Below, piece by piece: positions 8,802-17,361 of a stretch of 64,000 nucleotides of DNA (its first letter is position 1; each line of letters opens with the position of its first letter). Source of the DNA: Bacteroides sp. OM05-12 (lineage in GTDB: Bacteria; Bacteroidota; Bacteroidia; Bacteroidales; Bacteroidaceae). The position numbers and the translations under genes are program-made. The stretch spans positions 124,001 through 188,000 of the forward strand of contig NZ_QSUN01000005.1 in assembly GCF_003438995.1 (NCBI RefSeq), written 5' to 3'. The notes beneath the pieces were generated by a model, which made no database searches, was not told where the DNA came from, and was given only the letters and a program-made list of their open reading frames with translations.

Positions 8802-9782
8802 TTATTCTTTTGTTCCGAAATATTTCAGGAATTGAGTACGCTCAAACATATTGACTCCTTTTATAGTCTTAGCGTTCATCAAACCTTTGAATTGTGCGAT
8901 ATGCTCGAATCCTTTCTGATACATCCAGCTTTCTACGCGTCCCAGCATATCTTGTATGATTGCGTTCCCGTTCATATATATTGTGCTGCATATTTCAACG
9001 GCGGTTGCTCCTGCAAGAATTGCTTTAACAATGGCTTCACCATTGTGTATGCCGCCGGATGCCGCATAATCAATCTTATCGATTTCTGCGGATGAAATGC
9101 CTATCCAACGTATAGTGGTTGAGAGGTCTGCCGGAGTGCTGAATACTTCTCCTGATATATATTCCATTTTATCGATATTGATGTCCGGCTGGTAGAAACG
9201 GTTGAATAGTACAACGGCTGCTGCTCCGTTAGCATAAAGTTGATTGATCAATGATACCGGATTGGTCAGGTTTGTACCTAACTTTACGATAACGGGGATA
9301 TTGACATGTTTTTTTATGCTGCTCAGAATATCAATATGGCGTTGCTCAAACTCTCCGTATTTATATTCCGGTGCAGTTTGTACGGCAAGGATATTTATTT
9401 CCAAAGCATCAGCTCCTGCCAATTCTATTTTATGGGCAAAGTCTACCCATTCAGCGTTTGTATAACAATTTATGCTGGCGATAATCGGAATATTGCAAAC
9501 AGCTTTGCTTTCCTTGATCAGATTTATATATTCAGAAAGGTGATGCAAACGAACATAACCGCTTAGATATTCTTCTCCTTCAGGATATTGGGAGGTCGGG
9601 TCTTGCAATTGCTCTACTTGAAGCATGATTTGTTCTTCGAATAATGATTTAAGAACGATTGCGCCTGCTCCTGCTTCTTCCAGTTTTTTGTTTTTGGATG
9701 CGCTGTTGGTTAATCCTGAACTACTGATAATTATCGGATTCTTTAATTGTAGTCCGGCAAAAGTGGTTTTTAAATTGTTCAT
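8802..9782 (-). CDS. Dihydroorotate dehydrogenase-like FMN protein
   Basis: This TIM-barrel flavoprotein of 326 residues has class-1 DHOD features: the N-terminal LKNPIIISSSGLTNSASKNK loop, EINILAVQT, PVIVKLGTNLT and the FMN phosphate site ASGGIHNG near residue 240. A cysteine in SINCYTNA near residue 110 is at the position where class-1 enzymes carry the catalytic base. It is nevertheless in a group that Bacteroides keep alongside a true PyrD, so the substrate is uncertain. It is the last gene of a three-gene operon, 11 bases after the YggS gene. Confidence 0.8.
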   Translation of the reverse strand: MNNLKTTFAGLQLKNPIIISSSGLTNSASKNKKLEEAGAGAIVLKSLFEEQIMLQVEQLQDPTSQYPEGEEYLSGYVRLHHLSEYINLIKESKAVCNIPIIASINCYTNAEWVDFAHKIELAGADALEINILAVQTAPEYKYGEFEQRHIDILSSIKKHVNIPVIVKLGTNLTNPVSLINQLYANGAAAVVLFNRFYQPDINIDKMEYISGEVFSTPADLSTTIRWIGISSAEIDKIDYAASGGIHNGEAIVKAILAGATAVEICSTIYMNGNAIIQDMLGRVESWMYQKGFEHIAQFKGLMNAKTIKGVNMFERTQFLKYFGTKE

Positions 9783-9793
9783 AACATTTGATT

Positions 9794-10459
9794 TTAATAG
9801 TTTCTTTCTCCGAATATTTTGCTGCCGACACGGACGAGGGTACTTCCTTGCTTAATAGCTTGATGGTAGTCATGGGACATACCCATTGAAAGTTCTTTGA
9901 ACTCGGTGTTGTCGGTAAAATATATTTGTTTTAAGTCTTTGAAATAGTTATTTAACGAGCAAAACTCTTTGTTGATCTGTTCGATAGAGTCTGTGTTCGT
10001 TGCCATTCCCATTAAACCGCTGATACGGATGTTTTTAAGCGATTTCCATTCTCCGGCAGATAACATTTCCTTGCATTCGTCAAAACTGAAACCGAATTTC
10101 GTTTCTTCCTGTGCGATATGAATTTGTAGCAGGCAGGGAATGATACGGTTTACCTTTGCGGCTTGTTTATCTACTTCCGCCAATAATTTGTAAGAATCGA
10201 TACCGTGAATCATTGATACATAGGGAGCCATGTACTTTATCTTATTTGTTTGTAAATGCCCGATAAAGTGCCATTCTATATCTTTGGGAAGTGATTCGTA
10301 TTTCTGCGTCATTTCCTGTACTTTACTTTCTCCGAATATCCGTTGTCCGGCTTCGTATGCTTCTAATATCGCTTCATTGGGGTGAAACTTGGATACGGCA
10401 ACCAGCCGTACCTGTTCCGGAAGTTCGGACAAAACGCTAAGTAAATTATCTTTTATCAT
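9794..10459 (-). CDS. YggS family PLP homeostasis protein
   Basis: A 221-residue PLPBP/YggS fold-type III protein. LVAVSKFHPNEAI contains the PLP lysine near residue 24, followed by RIFGESKVQE and WHFIGHLQTNK. The C-terminus has LSMGMSHDYHQAIKQGSTLVRVGSKIFGER, the phosphate-binding region. The family has no confirmed catalysis and buffers pyridoxal phosphate in the cytoplasm. It lies 23 bases after the DUF4494 gene and 11 before the DHOD-like gene. Confidence 0.9.
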   Translation of the reverse strand: MIKDNLLSVLSELPEQVRLVAVSKFHPNEAILEAYEAGQRIFGESKVQEMTQKYESLPKDIEWHFIGHLQTNKIKYMAPYVSMIHGIDSYKLLAEVDKQAAKVNRIIPCLLQIHIAQEETKFGFSFDECKEMLSAGEWKSLKNIRISGLMGMATNTDSIEQINKEFCSLNNYFKDLKQIYFTDNTEFKELSMGMSHDYHQAIKQGSTLVRVGSKIFGERNY

Positions 10460-10482
10460 ACTTTATTAACGTTTTTGTCAAT

Positions 10483-10965
10483 TTATTGTTTTGCTGCATC
10501 CGGGAATTCCGGCTTGTCGTTTGGTTCCGCACTATAGGGATATACATCCATGATGGCCGTTTCGGCTACGGATGCGATAACATAATCCGCCATTGTACCT
10601 TTCATCCCTTCATCCAACTTCTTTACGGCATCGCGCAGGTCACTGGCTTGAACGAGTACTTGGGTGGATGTTTTCTTTTCCGCACCGCTCTTTTCATCTA
10701 AAGTAATGAATAGGATTTTGCATTTAAACCAACGGTCGGCAGCATCTTCTTCACTGAAAAATAATTCGCTGTAATTGGCGCGTTTGATGTCTGAAACTGT
10801 AAATTCTCCGGATATAAACGGACTTATCTCCTCGATGATGCGTGCTTCCGCTTCTGTAAAGCTGAGTGCATCCACAAGGTATGGTTCAGTGACTTTTTTG
10901 TTCATTCCGTTTTCCATTACTTTCTCATATCTTATCTTGCACTCGAACCAAGTATGCATTGCCAT
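10483..10965 (-). CDS. DUF4494 domain protein
   Basis: The 160-residue protein matches the Bacteroidetes DUF4494 family across its length (WFECKIRYEKV, then EAEARIIEEI, then WFKCKILFITLDEKSG). The two WFECKI/WFKCKI segments suggest an internal duplication of a beta-alpha unit. The start could be MAMHTW or MHTW six bases later. A -7 box TATATTTG on the minus strand at 11017-11024 heads the operon DUF4494-yggS-DHOD-like. Function is unknown; conserved linkage to the PLP protein is the only hint. Confidence 0.85.
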   Translation of the reverse strand: MAMHTWFECKIRYEKVMENGMNKKVTEPYLVDALSFTEAEARIIEEISPFISGEFTVSDIKRANYSELFFSEEDAADRWFKCKILFITLDEKSGAEKKTSTQVLVQASDLRDAVKKLDEGMKGTMADYVIASVAETAIMDVYPYSAEPNDKPEFPDAAKQ

Positions 10966-11016
10966 AATTGTATCTTATTAGTAGGTTTATAAAAATGGTT
11001 TCTTCTTTTGATTCCG

Positions 11017-11024
11017 CAAATATA
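11017..11024 (-). promoter_or_regulatory. Promoter -7 element of DUF4494 operon
   Basis: TATATTTG reads on the minus strand 52 bases before the start codon. No clear -33 TTTG is seen. Confidence 0.5.
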
Positions 11025-11135
11025 GTTTAAAATCATTTGCTGCCGTATCGCTTTCGGTCATTTATTTTGTATTTTTTTAGTGAGGACGGGATGTTTACAT
11101 CGTTTCTCCTGATAAAAATGTATAACCACACGGAC

Positions 11136-11211
11136 GAAACAAGAGTTTCACAATATATGGAACTCTTGTTTCAGATTTTGTGAAACTTTAGTTCCATATA
11201 TTGTGAAACTC
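11136..11211. repeat. Nested, mutually exclusive perfect inverted repeats
   Basis: Arm GAAACAAGAGTT (11136-11147) pairs perfectly with AACTCTTGTTTC (11161-11172). A separate 22-bp arm at 11143-11164 pairs perfectly with 11190-11211. The two hairpins share bases and cannot form together. A third small hairpin GTTTCA/TGAAAC lies in the loop of the long one. The stretch sits between the fucose-isomerase-like gene stop and the DUF4494 promoter and encodes no protein. Confidence 0.85.
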
Positions 11212-11255
11212 TTTACGCATAAGGGGGAATATATTAAAAGGTACGGGAGAGTTTA

Positions 11256-12491
11256 TCATTCTACCCGTTTACAACAGTTGCCTTGCAGGAAGTCGTGTAA
11301 TTTTTTCTCATGGTTTCCGAAAAGCAGGATATGATGATTGCCGATCGGATTGCGGAAGAAGTAATCTACGGGATTATCCAGTTGCACCCGTACTTGTGTA
11401 CGGCATACGTTTACATAGTTGGTGTTTTCTATCAGTCTGCCTGATGATACGAAATATTCGTCCAGACATTCACCGCCGTATTTAACCAGTGTTATATCTC
11501 CGGTAGGTAGGATGCCTTGAATGGCTATGCCTGTTTCCGACTCAAAATGATTGCGGATAATAAACTGTTCGGTCAGTTTTGTTCCGATGGTGCAGTGAGC
11601 CAGTACCAATTCGTTGTTTTTCTCGTTGATAATGGATGGATTGGCCATAAACCCGGTTTGTCCCGTGATGATTTTTGCAGTCAGTAGCGTAAATATAGCC
11701 TGTAAGTCTCCTTCACATCCGGCTAAGATACCTTCGTCATTCAGCAGAGAAAGCGCCAGGCAGCCTGTTGTTCCCAGTTTTTCTATCAGTGCAAAGCAGT
11801 TGAGGGTAAATGCGTCCAGCTTTTCTTCTTCGCATATTCTTTTCACAGCTTTATAAAGTCGCATGGCTTTCAGCAGGTCTTGCGGTGTTCCTTCCCGGCA
11901 GGCTAATGCCTTTCCGGCGAACTCGGATGCCTGTTCACCTATTTCTTCTTCCGTCGTCTGTTTGTAATATTGGTAAACCCGTTCCAATGGTATATCCGTG
12001 TATTCCGTTCCCCAACGGCGTTTGGCAAGTAGATAATCTACGTTGCTGGCTACCAACCATGATGAAGACCCTCCGATGACGCCAATACGTTTCTCTCTGA
12101 TCTCTTTCATCGCCTTGAAATTATTGTAACAAGCAAACAGTTGCAGCAGTGTTTGTTGGGTCTCTCCGTGAATAATCTGGGATTTTAAACTTTTACCTCG
12201 TATCCATGCGGCTATCTCGAGTGCTGCGGCTAAAGAATTTTGAAGCCCGTCCGTCAGTAGTATCGTGGGATGCGGAAGCTCTTCATAGTGCTGGGTGAAT
12301 GTTCTTTCAACCCCTCCACTGGCGATGAACACCACCTTAAAGTCGTCTTCGTGCAGTTTGTCTATTTCCTGATAAGGAATCAGGTGTACTGTGAAATATT
12401 TTTCAATTTCACTCAGTAGTATCTGATGAGAGTTCTCGACTGCTCCTTGTTTATTTAGTTCGGATGAAAAAGTTATCAGGCTTATCTCCAT
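11256..12491 (-). CDS. L-fucose/L-arabinose isomerase-like protein
   Basis: The 411-residue protein has the two-part layout of the FucI/AraA superfamily: an N-terminal Rossmann-like half (VVFIASGGVERTF, KRIGVIGGSSSWLVAS) and a C-terminal half with GCEGDLQAIFTLLTAKIITGQ and a beta-barrel-like end. GCEGD is at the position of a conserved acid in FucI-type isomerases. Whether it isomerises a sugar is uncertain. A -7 box TAAGTTTG on the minus strand (12516-12523) lies inside the longer frame that would start at 12518, so I use the ATG at 12491. It stands alone. Confidence 0.65.
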   Translation of the reverse strand: MEISLITFSSELNKQGAVENSHQILLSEIEKYFTVHLIPYQEIDKLHEDDFKVVFIASGGVERTFTQHYEELPHPTILLTDGLQNSLAAALEIAAWIRGKSLKSQIIHGETQQTLLQLFACYNNFKAMKEIREKRIGVIGGSSSWLVASNVDYLLAKRRWGTEYTDIPLERVYQYYKQTTEEEIGEQASEFAGKALACREGTPQDLLKAMRLYKAVKRICEEEKLDAFTLNCFALIEKLGTTGCLALSLLNDEGILAGCEGDLQAIFTLLTAKIITGQTGFMANPSIINEKNNELVLAHCTIGTKLTEQFIIRNHFESETGIAIQGILPTGDITLVKYGGECLDEYFVSSGRLIENTNYVNVCRTQVRVQLDNPVDYFFRNPIGNHHILLFGNHEKKLHDFLQGNCCKRVE

Positions 12492-12592
12492 TTCTTTTTT
12501 ATTTTGTTGCAGAAGCAAACTTACATATTAATTTTGAATTGACATAAAATATATTAGATAAGATAACATTCGTTCATTTTGTTAAGCATTTG

Positions 12593-12624
12593 TTTGTTTG
12601 GTTACACTCGAAGTCATATCTTTG
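12593..12624 (+). promoter_or_regulatory. Promoter of aminotransferase-permease operon
   Basis: TTTG at 12593-12596 and TATCTTTG at 12617-12624 are 20 bases apart. The predicted start near 12631 gives a leader of about 30 bases. Confidence 0.75.
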
Positions 12625-12662
12625 CACTTCAATTGCAAAATGTATTTTAATAAAACCAATAT

Positions 12663-13862
12663 ATGCCAATAATATCCGTCCGCGGGAATGAGATGCCCGC
12701 ATCGCCAATTCGGAAACTTGCTCCATTGGCTGAAGCTGCAAAGCAAAGAGGAGTCCATGTGTTTCATTTAAACATCGGTCAGCCGGATTTGCCTACTCCG
12801 AAAGCAGCGTTGGATGCGATTAGAAATATAGACCGTACGGTACTTGAATATAGTCCGAGTGCAGGATATAGAAGTTACAGGGAAAAGTTGACGGGATATT
12901 ATAAGAAGTATGACATAAACCTGACGGCAGATGACATCATCATTACGACAGGAGGTTCGGAAGCGGTATTGTTTGCTTTTCTTTCCTGCCTGAATCCGGG
13001 TGATGAAATCATTGTTCCCGAACCGGCTTATGCCAACTATATGGCGTTTGCCATTTCTGCCGGAGCTAAAATCCGGACGATTGCCACTACGATAGAAGAA
13101 GGCTTCTCATTGCCGAAAGTAGAGAAGTTCGAAGAACTGATCAACGAACGTACCAAAGGTATCTTGATTTGCAACCCGAATAATCCGACAGGCTATCTTT
13201 ATACCCGTAAAGAGATGAATCAGATTCGAGATTTGGTGAAGAAGTATGATCTGTTCCTCTTTTCCGATGAAGTGTATCGCGAATTTATCTATACCGGTTC
13301 ACCTTATATATCTGCCTGTCATCTGGAAGGCATCGAAGAGAATGTTGTTCTGATAGATTCTGTATCCAAACGCTATTCCGAGTGCGGTATTCGTATTGGA
13401 GCTTTGATTACGAAGAACAAAGAAGTGCGTGATGCTGTTATGAAATTCTGTCAGGCACGCCTGAGCCCTCCGTTAATCGGTCAGATTGCTGCTGAGGCCT
13501 CACTGGATGCACCGGAAGAGTATTCCCGTGAAACTTATGATGAATATGTGGAACGTCGTAAATGCCTGATTGATGGTCTCAACCGTATTCCGGGTGTGTA
13601 TTCTCCTATTCCGATGGGAGCTTTCTACACCGTTGCCAAATTACCGGTTGACGATTCGGATAAGTTTTGTGCATGGTGCTTGTCCGAGTTCGAGTATGAA
13701 GGGCAGACTGTATTCATGGCTCCGGCTTCCGGCTTTTATACTACTCCGGGAGCAGGGAAGAATGAAGTGCGTATTGCGTATGTATTGAAGAAAGACGACT
13801 TGACCCGTGCGCTTTTCGTGCTTCGGAAAGCATTGGAGGCATATCCGGGTAGAACGGAATAA
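12663..13862 (+). CDS. PLP-dependent class I/II aminotransferase
   Basis: This 399-residue fold-type I aminotransferase has LNIGQPDLPTP near residue 38, TTGGSEAVLFAF near 98 (cofactor phosphate contact), CNPNNPTGYLY near 170, SDEVYREF near 201, and the Schiff-base lysine in DSVSKRYSECGIRIGA near 238. It resembles aspartate/aromatic-type aminotransferases; the amino acid substrate cannot be fixed. The gene ends three bases before the permease gene, so the two are co-transcribed. Confidence 0.88.
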   Translation: MPIISVRGNEMPASPIRKLAPLAEAAKQRGVHVFHLNIGQPDLPTPKAALDAIRNIDRTVLEYSPSAGYRSYREKLTGYYKKYDINLTADDIIITTGGSEAVLFAFLSCLNPGDEIIVPEPAYANYMAFAISAGAKIRTIATTIEEGFSLPKVEKFEELINERTKGILICNPNNPTGYLYTRKEMNQIRDLVKKYDLFLFSDEVYREFIYTGSPYISACHLEGIEENVVLIDSVSKRYSECGIRIGALITKNKEVRDAVMKFCQARLSPPLIGQIAAEASLDAPEEYSRETYDEYVERRKCLIDGLNRIPGVYSPIPMGAFYTVAKLPVDDSDKFCAWCLSEFEYEGQTVFMAPASGFYTTPGAGKNEVRIAYVLKKDDLTRALFVLRKALEAYPGRTE

Positions 13863-13865
13863 ATT

Positions 13866-15107
13866 ATGTTTGAACTCTTTATCGCTAAACGGATTTATTT
13901 GAGTAATGACAGTCGTAAGCAGGTGTCTAAACCGGCTGTACGTATTGCCATGCTGGGAATTGCTATCGGTTTGGCGGTAATGATTGTTTCGGTATCAGTG
14001 GTTATCGGTTTCAAGCAGGAAGTCCGTGAAAAAGTCATTGGCTTTGGTTTTCATATACAAATCAGCAACTTTGATTCCAATCAATCTTATGAAACTCGTC
14101 CGGTTGCGGCGACCGATAGTCTGTTGTCTGCATTGGCTTCGGTAGATGGTGTCTCACACGTGCAACGCTTTTCTACCAAACCGGGTATCATAAAGACAGA
14201 TGAAGATTTTCAGGGTATGGTATTGAAAGGAGTAGGACCGGAATATGATTTGAGCTTTTTCCGTGGCCATTTGCTTGAAGGTGAGATCCCTTCTTTTTCG
14301 GATTCTTCGGCTACGAATAATGTTGTTATCTCCAAGGCTTTGGCCGATAAGCTCCAACTCAAGTTGGGAAACAAAATCTATACCTATTATATACAGGATG
14401 ATGTGCGTGCCCGGCGTCTTACGGTAAAAGGCATCTATCAGACGAACTTTTCCGAATATGACAACTTGTTTATATTAGGGGATATTTATACTGTGAATCG
14501 CCTGAATAAATGGGAACCGGAACAAGTGAGCGGCATTGAGATTCAAATCGGAGATTACGACCAGTTGGATGACACAGAAGAAAGAATCTCTGCACAGGTA
14601 AACGGGCGTCAGGATGAATACGGGTCTACTTATTATTCACAAACCATCCAGCAATTAAATCCACAGATATTTGCGTGGCTCGATTTGCTTGATTTGAATG
14701 TGTGGGTAATTCTTATCTTAATGATTGGTGTGGCGGGTTTTACCATGATTTCGGGTTTGCTTATTATCATATTGGAACGTACGAATATGATTGGTGTATT
14801 GAAAGCTCTTGGTGCGAACAACCTGATGATTCGTAAAATATTTCTTTATTTCTCCGTGTTCTTGATAGGGAAAGGAATGTTATGGGGAAATATTGTAGGC
14901 TTTGCTATTTGTTTTATCCAAAACTATTTTCACGTGATTAAACTTGAACCGGAAACTTATTATGTAGATACCGTTCCTATCGGTGGGAATATATGGATCT
15001 TTCTTTTGCTTAATATCTGTTCATTATTAGTTTCCGTACTTATGTTATTGGGACCTTCCTATTTGATAACGAAGATAAATCCGTCCAAATCTATTCGCTA
15101 TGAATAG
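13866..15107 (+). CDS. FtsX-like permease, LolC/LolE type
   Basis: The 413-residue protein has one N-terminal membrane helix (MLGIAIGLAVMIVSVSVVIG), a large periplasmic MacB_PCD-like domain (about 60-260), and three C-terminal helices containing VAGFTMISGLLIIILERT and GVLKALGA, the FtsX core. LolC/E proteins move lipoproteins from the inner membrane to the carrier LolA; the ATPase partner LolD is not adjacent. It is translationally close to the aminotransferase. The gene converges with the glycosyltransferase gene 20 bases downstream. Confidence 0.82.
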   Translation: MFELFIAKRIYLSNDSRKQVSKPAVRIAMLGIAIGLAVMIVSVSVVIGFKQEVREKVIGFGFHIQISNFDSNQSYETRPVAATDSLLSALASVDGVSHVQRFSTKPGIIKTDEDFQGMVLKGVGPEYDLSFFRGHLLEGEIPSFSDSSATNNVVISKALADKLQLKLGNKIYTYYIQDDVRARRLTVKGIYQTNFSEYDNLFILGDIYTVNRLNKWEPEQVSGIEIQIGDYDQLDDTEERISAQVNGRQDEYGSTYYSQTIQQLNPQIFAWLDLLDLNVWVILILMIGVAGFTMISGLLIIILERTNMIGVLKALGANNLMIRKIFLYFSVFLIGKGMLWGNIVGFAICFIQNYFHVIKLEPETYYVDTVPIGGNIWIFLLLNICSLLVSVLMLLGPSYLITKINPSKSIRYE

Positions 15108-15126
15108 ATAAAAGTACTTGATAGCC

Positions 15127-16299
15127 TCACTTTCTCATGAAATTTCTTTTTCTTCTGAAACGACGGATTATTTTGAACCTAGCGTTGCATAATGGTTGTA
15201 AGAGGTCAAATATCGGTAGTGTAAACCAATAGCCTGATTCACCGAAGTCTTTCGTCGTTTTATTTATGACAATTGCCTGGCACATGTATCTGGTGATATA
15301 AATTAACGTACAGATACCTGTTATTCCCCATGATTTATTTTGTATGCTTAATACCAGAAGTAAGATAAATGATACATAAAAAAGCAGTCTGCTAAAGGTT
15401 TCCAAACCTAGCAGATATCTTTGTATTCCTTTATAATATTGGGATGTAACGGCATAACTGATTTTTTCCTCTTTCCATTGCTTTTTATATTCTATGGGTT
15501 TCATGCAGACACAAGCGTTCATGTCTGTCTCTACACGGGTATTCCCGGAAGTTGCTATTCTATTAATGAACAAATCATCGTCTCCCCGTTGTAAATTCAG
15601 GTGGGCAGAGAATCCTTTATTCTTGAAAAACAGTTCTTTACGATAAGCCATATTGCGTCCGATACCCATATAAGGTTTGCGGATGAGTGCAAAACCTAGA
15701 AACCGGATTGCATGGAAAAGATTATCGAATGAAACTTTACGTTGGAACCAACCTTTCCCACGTTCATATCCGCTATATCCGAGAATGATATCTGTTTCAT
15801 TAGTGAAGTTCCTTGCTATTAGCTTCAGCCAGTCCTTGCTGACAGGTTTGCAGTTAGTTTCTGTCATAACCAGCCAATCATATTTACTAGCTTTGATACC
15901 TACTGTCAATGCTAGTTTTTTATGGCTGATATATCTTGCACTGTCCGGTGTGAAGGTATGGTATAAATGTGGATACTTATTTTCCATTAGAGTGAGCAGG
16001 TCTTCGCTTTCATCGGATGAGTTGTTATTAACGACGATTACTTCAAACTCGGGATAATCCTGTTCCAGTATGGAAGGCAGGTTCTCTTCCAACTCTTTTG
16101 AAGCATCTTTGGCACAAATGATGACGGAAAGTGGGGGATATTCTGTTGAGAATGCGATTTTCCCTTTATTGGCTGAGAGGTTATGTCGATGTATTCTATT
16201 ATATAAGGTGGAATAATAAATTATCTGTGTGAGAAGTGTAATTCCGAGAATAGATAGAATGATAACTTCCGTATTATTGGCAATAAAAATATCCGTCAT
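15127..16299 (-). CDS. Membrane glycosyltransferase family 2
   Basis: The protein begins with a membrane helix (about 8-28), followed by a GT-A domain: PPLSVIICAKDASKELEENL, VIVVNNNSSDES, and TETNCKP at the DxD-like position. RGDDDLFINR near residue 235 is the ED-like acid cluster. Two or three C-terminal helices follow, and the end is strongly basic (RRFRRKRNFMRK). Acceptor and sugar are unknown; an inner-membrane enzyme for a cell-surface glycan is likely. A -7 box (plus 16324-16331) precedes it. Confidence 0.82.
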   Translation of the reverse strand: MTDIFIANNTEVIILSILGITLLTQIIYYSTLYNRIHRHNLSANKGKIAFSTEYPPLSVIICAKDASKELEENLPSILEQDYPEFEVIVVNNNSSDESEDLLTLMENKYPHLYHTFTPDSARYISHKKLALTVGIKASKYDWLVMTETNCKPVSKDWLKLIARNFTNETDIILGYSGYERGKGWFQRKVSFDNLFHAIRFLGFALIRKPYMGIGRNMAYRKELFFKNKGFSAHLNLQRGDDDLFINRIATSGNTRVETDMNACVCMKPIEYKKQWKEEKISYAVTSQYYKGIQRYLLGLETFSRLLFYVSFILLLVLSIQNKSWGITGICTLIYITRYMCQAIVINKTTKDFGESGYWFTLPIFDLLQPLCNARFKIIRRFRRKRNFMRK

Positions 16300-16323
16300 A
16301 ATTCATTTCATTTATTTGGGACA

Positions 16324-16331
16324 CAAAGGTA
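16324..16331 (-). promoter_or_regulatory. Promoter -7 element of glycosyltransferase gene
   Basis: TACCTTTG reads on the minus strand 25 bases before the start codon. Confidence 0.5.
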
Positions 16332-16371
16332 CAATTAAAATTTGTACTCCTAAATTTATAAAGATATTAGT

Positions 16372-17214
16372 TTATGAAAACTTCTTTCGATATTCCATTG
16401 GAGATATTCCTTCGTGGCGTTTGAAATATCTTCCTAAATAAGATTGATCAGGAAAGTTGAGCTTATCCGCAATTTCTTGTACTGTTAATTCTGTGGATTG
16501 TAATAGAACCTTTATTTCCAGAATCATAAAGTCGTCGATAATCTTTTTGGCAGAATCTTTCGTTTCGTTACGGCATATACTTGTCAGGTACTTAGTCGAA
16601 ATGCAGAGTTCGTTTGCATAGAAACTGACTTCCCGTTCTGTACTACTGTATTTATGGATTAATTGCATAAATTTACCGAATAGTTCATTTTGGCGGTTAC
16701 CTCCTTCTATTTGTTTACGAGAGAAAAAACGGTAAACTTTATCATAAATATCTAATAAAAAGCTTTGCAAATGGTTTTTGGCTATTTGGTTCCTAAATCG
16801 GTTTTCTCGATCAATGTAAATTGCATAGGTGGCTTTCATCAATCCATTGACTGCTCCGGTATTTTCTTCCGGAAGTATGTAATGGGGATTATTTTTTATG
16901 AACTGGAAAAAAGTGGATTCCAGCCTCATCACTGCTTCTGCAAACATAGTTCCTGAACAAGTGAAGTAGGATGCATGGAAATCTTTGCTTGTTTCATCGA
17001 TACTTAGTACACTATTAGGCAATAAGACAACTTGTGAATTCCTTTTTATTTCATATTCCTTTAAATCTATCGTAAATTTAGCCCGACCATTATGACAAAA
17101 TAGGATGGTTGAACCTTTCTGTTTACATAAGCGGTGTTCAAATTCTGCCAGATTGCCGGTTCCGGCTATGAATAGTTCTTCGGTATCAGTAAGTAATGGG
17201 TTCTTTTTGTTCAT
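16372..17214 (-). CDS. AraC family regulator divergent from efflux operon
   Basis: The 280-residue protein has an N-terminal sensory domain (about 1-170) and a C-terminal AraC/XylS double HTH. VSFYANELCISTKYLTSICR near 200 and LTVQEIADKLNFPDQSYLGRYFKRHEGISPMEYR near 240-278 contain the two helices. It is transcribed away from the MFS/RND efflux operon, with 147 bases between start codons, so it probably controls that operon. The inducer is unknown. A -7 box TACTTTTG lies on the minus strand at 17236-17243. Confidence 0.85.
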   Translation of the reverse strand: MNKKNPLLTDTEELFIAGTGNLAEFEHRLCKQKGSTILFCHNGRAKFTIDLKEYEIKRNSQVVLLPNSVLSIDETSKDFHASYFTCSGTMFAEAVMRLESTFFQFIKNNPHYILPEENTGAVNGLMKATYAIYIDRENRFRNQIAKNHLQSFLLDIYDKVYRFFSRKQIEGGNRQNELFGKFMQLIHKYSSTEREVSFYANELCISTKYLTSICRNETKDSAKKIIDDFMILEIKVLLQSTELTVQEIADKLNFPDQSYLGRYFKRHEGISPMEYRKKFS

Positions 17215-17235
17215 CTTTTATTCTTTTATGAAAAG

Positions 17236-17243
17236 CAAAAGTA
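17236..17243 (-). promoter_or_regulatory. Promoter -7 element of AraC regulator
   Basis: TACTTTTG reads on the minus strand 22 bases before the start codon of the regulator. Confidence 0.5.
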
Positions 17244-17310
17244 AGCTTTTATAGCGAATACTTCAATAAATTACTCCTAAAATGAACAATACTGTGCAGA
17301 TAATGAAATT

Positions 17311-17339
17311 TTTGTAATACCGGAAAGGATTTACCTTTG
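17311..17339 (+). promoter_or_regulatory. Promoter of MFS-RND efflux operon
   Basis: TTTG (17311-17314) and TACCTTTG (17332-17339) are 17 bases apart. The intergenic region shared with the divergent AraC gene probably contains its binding site, but I could not define one. Confidence 0.7.
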
Positions 17340-17361
17340 CGGCGTATTAAAGAATAAAAAT

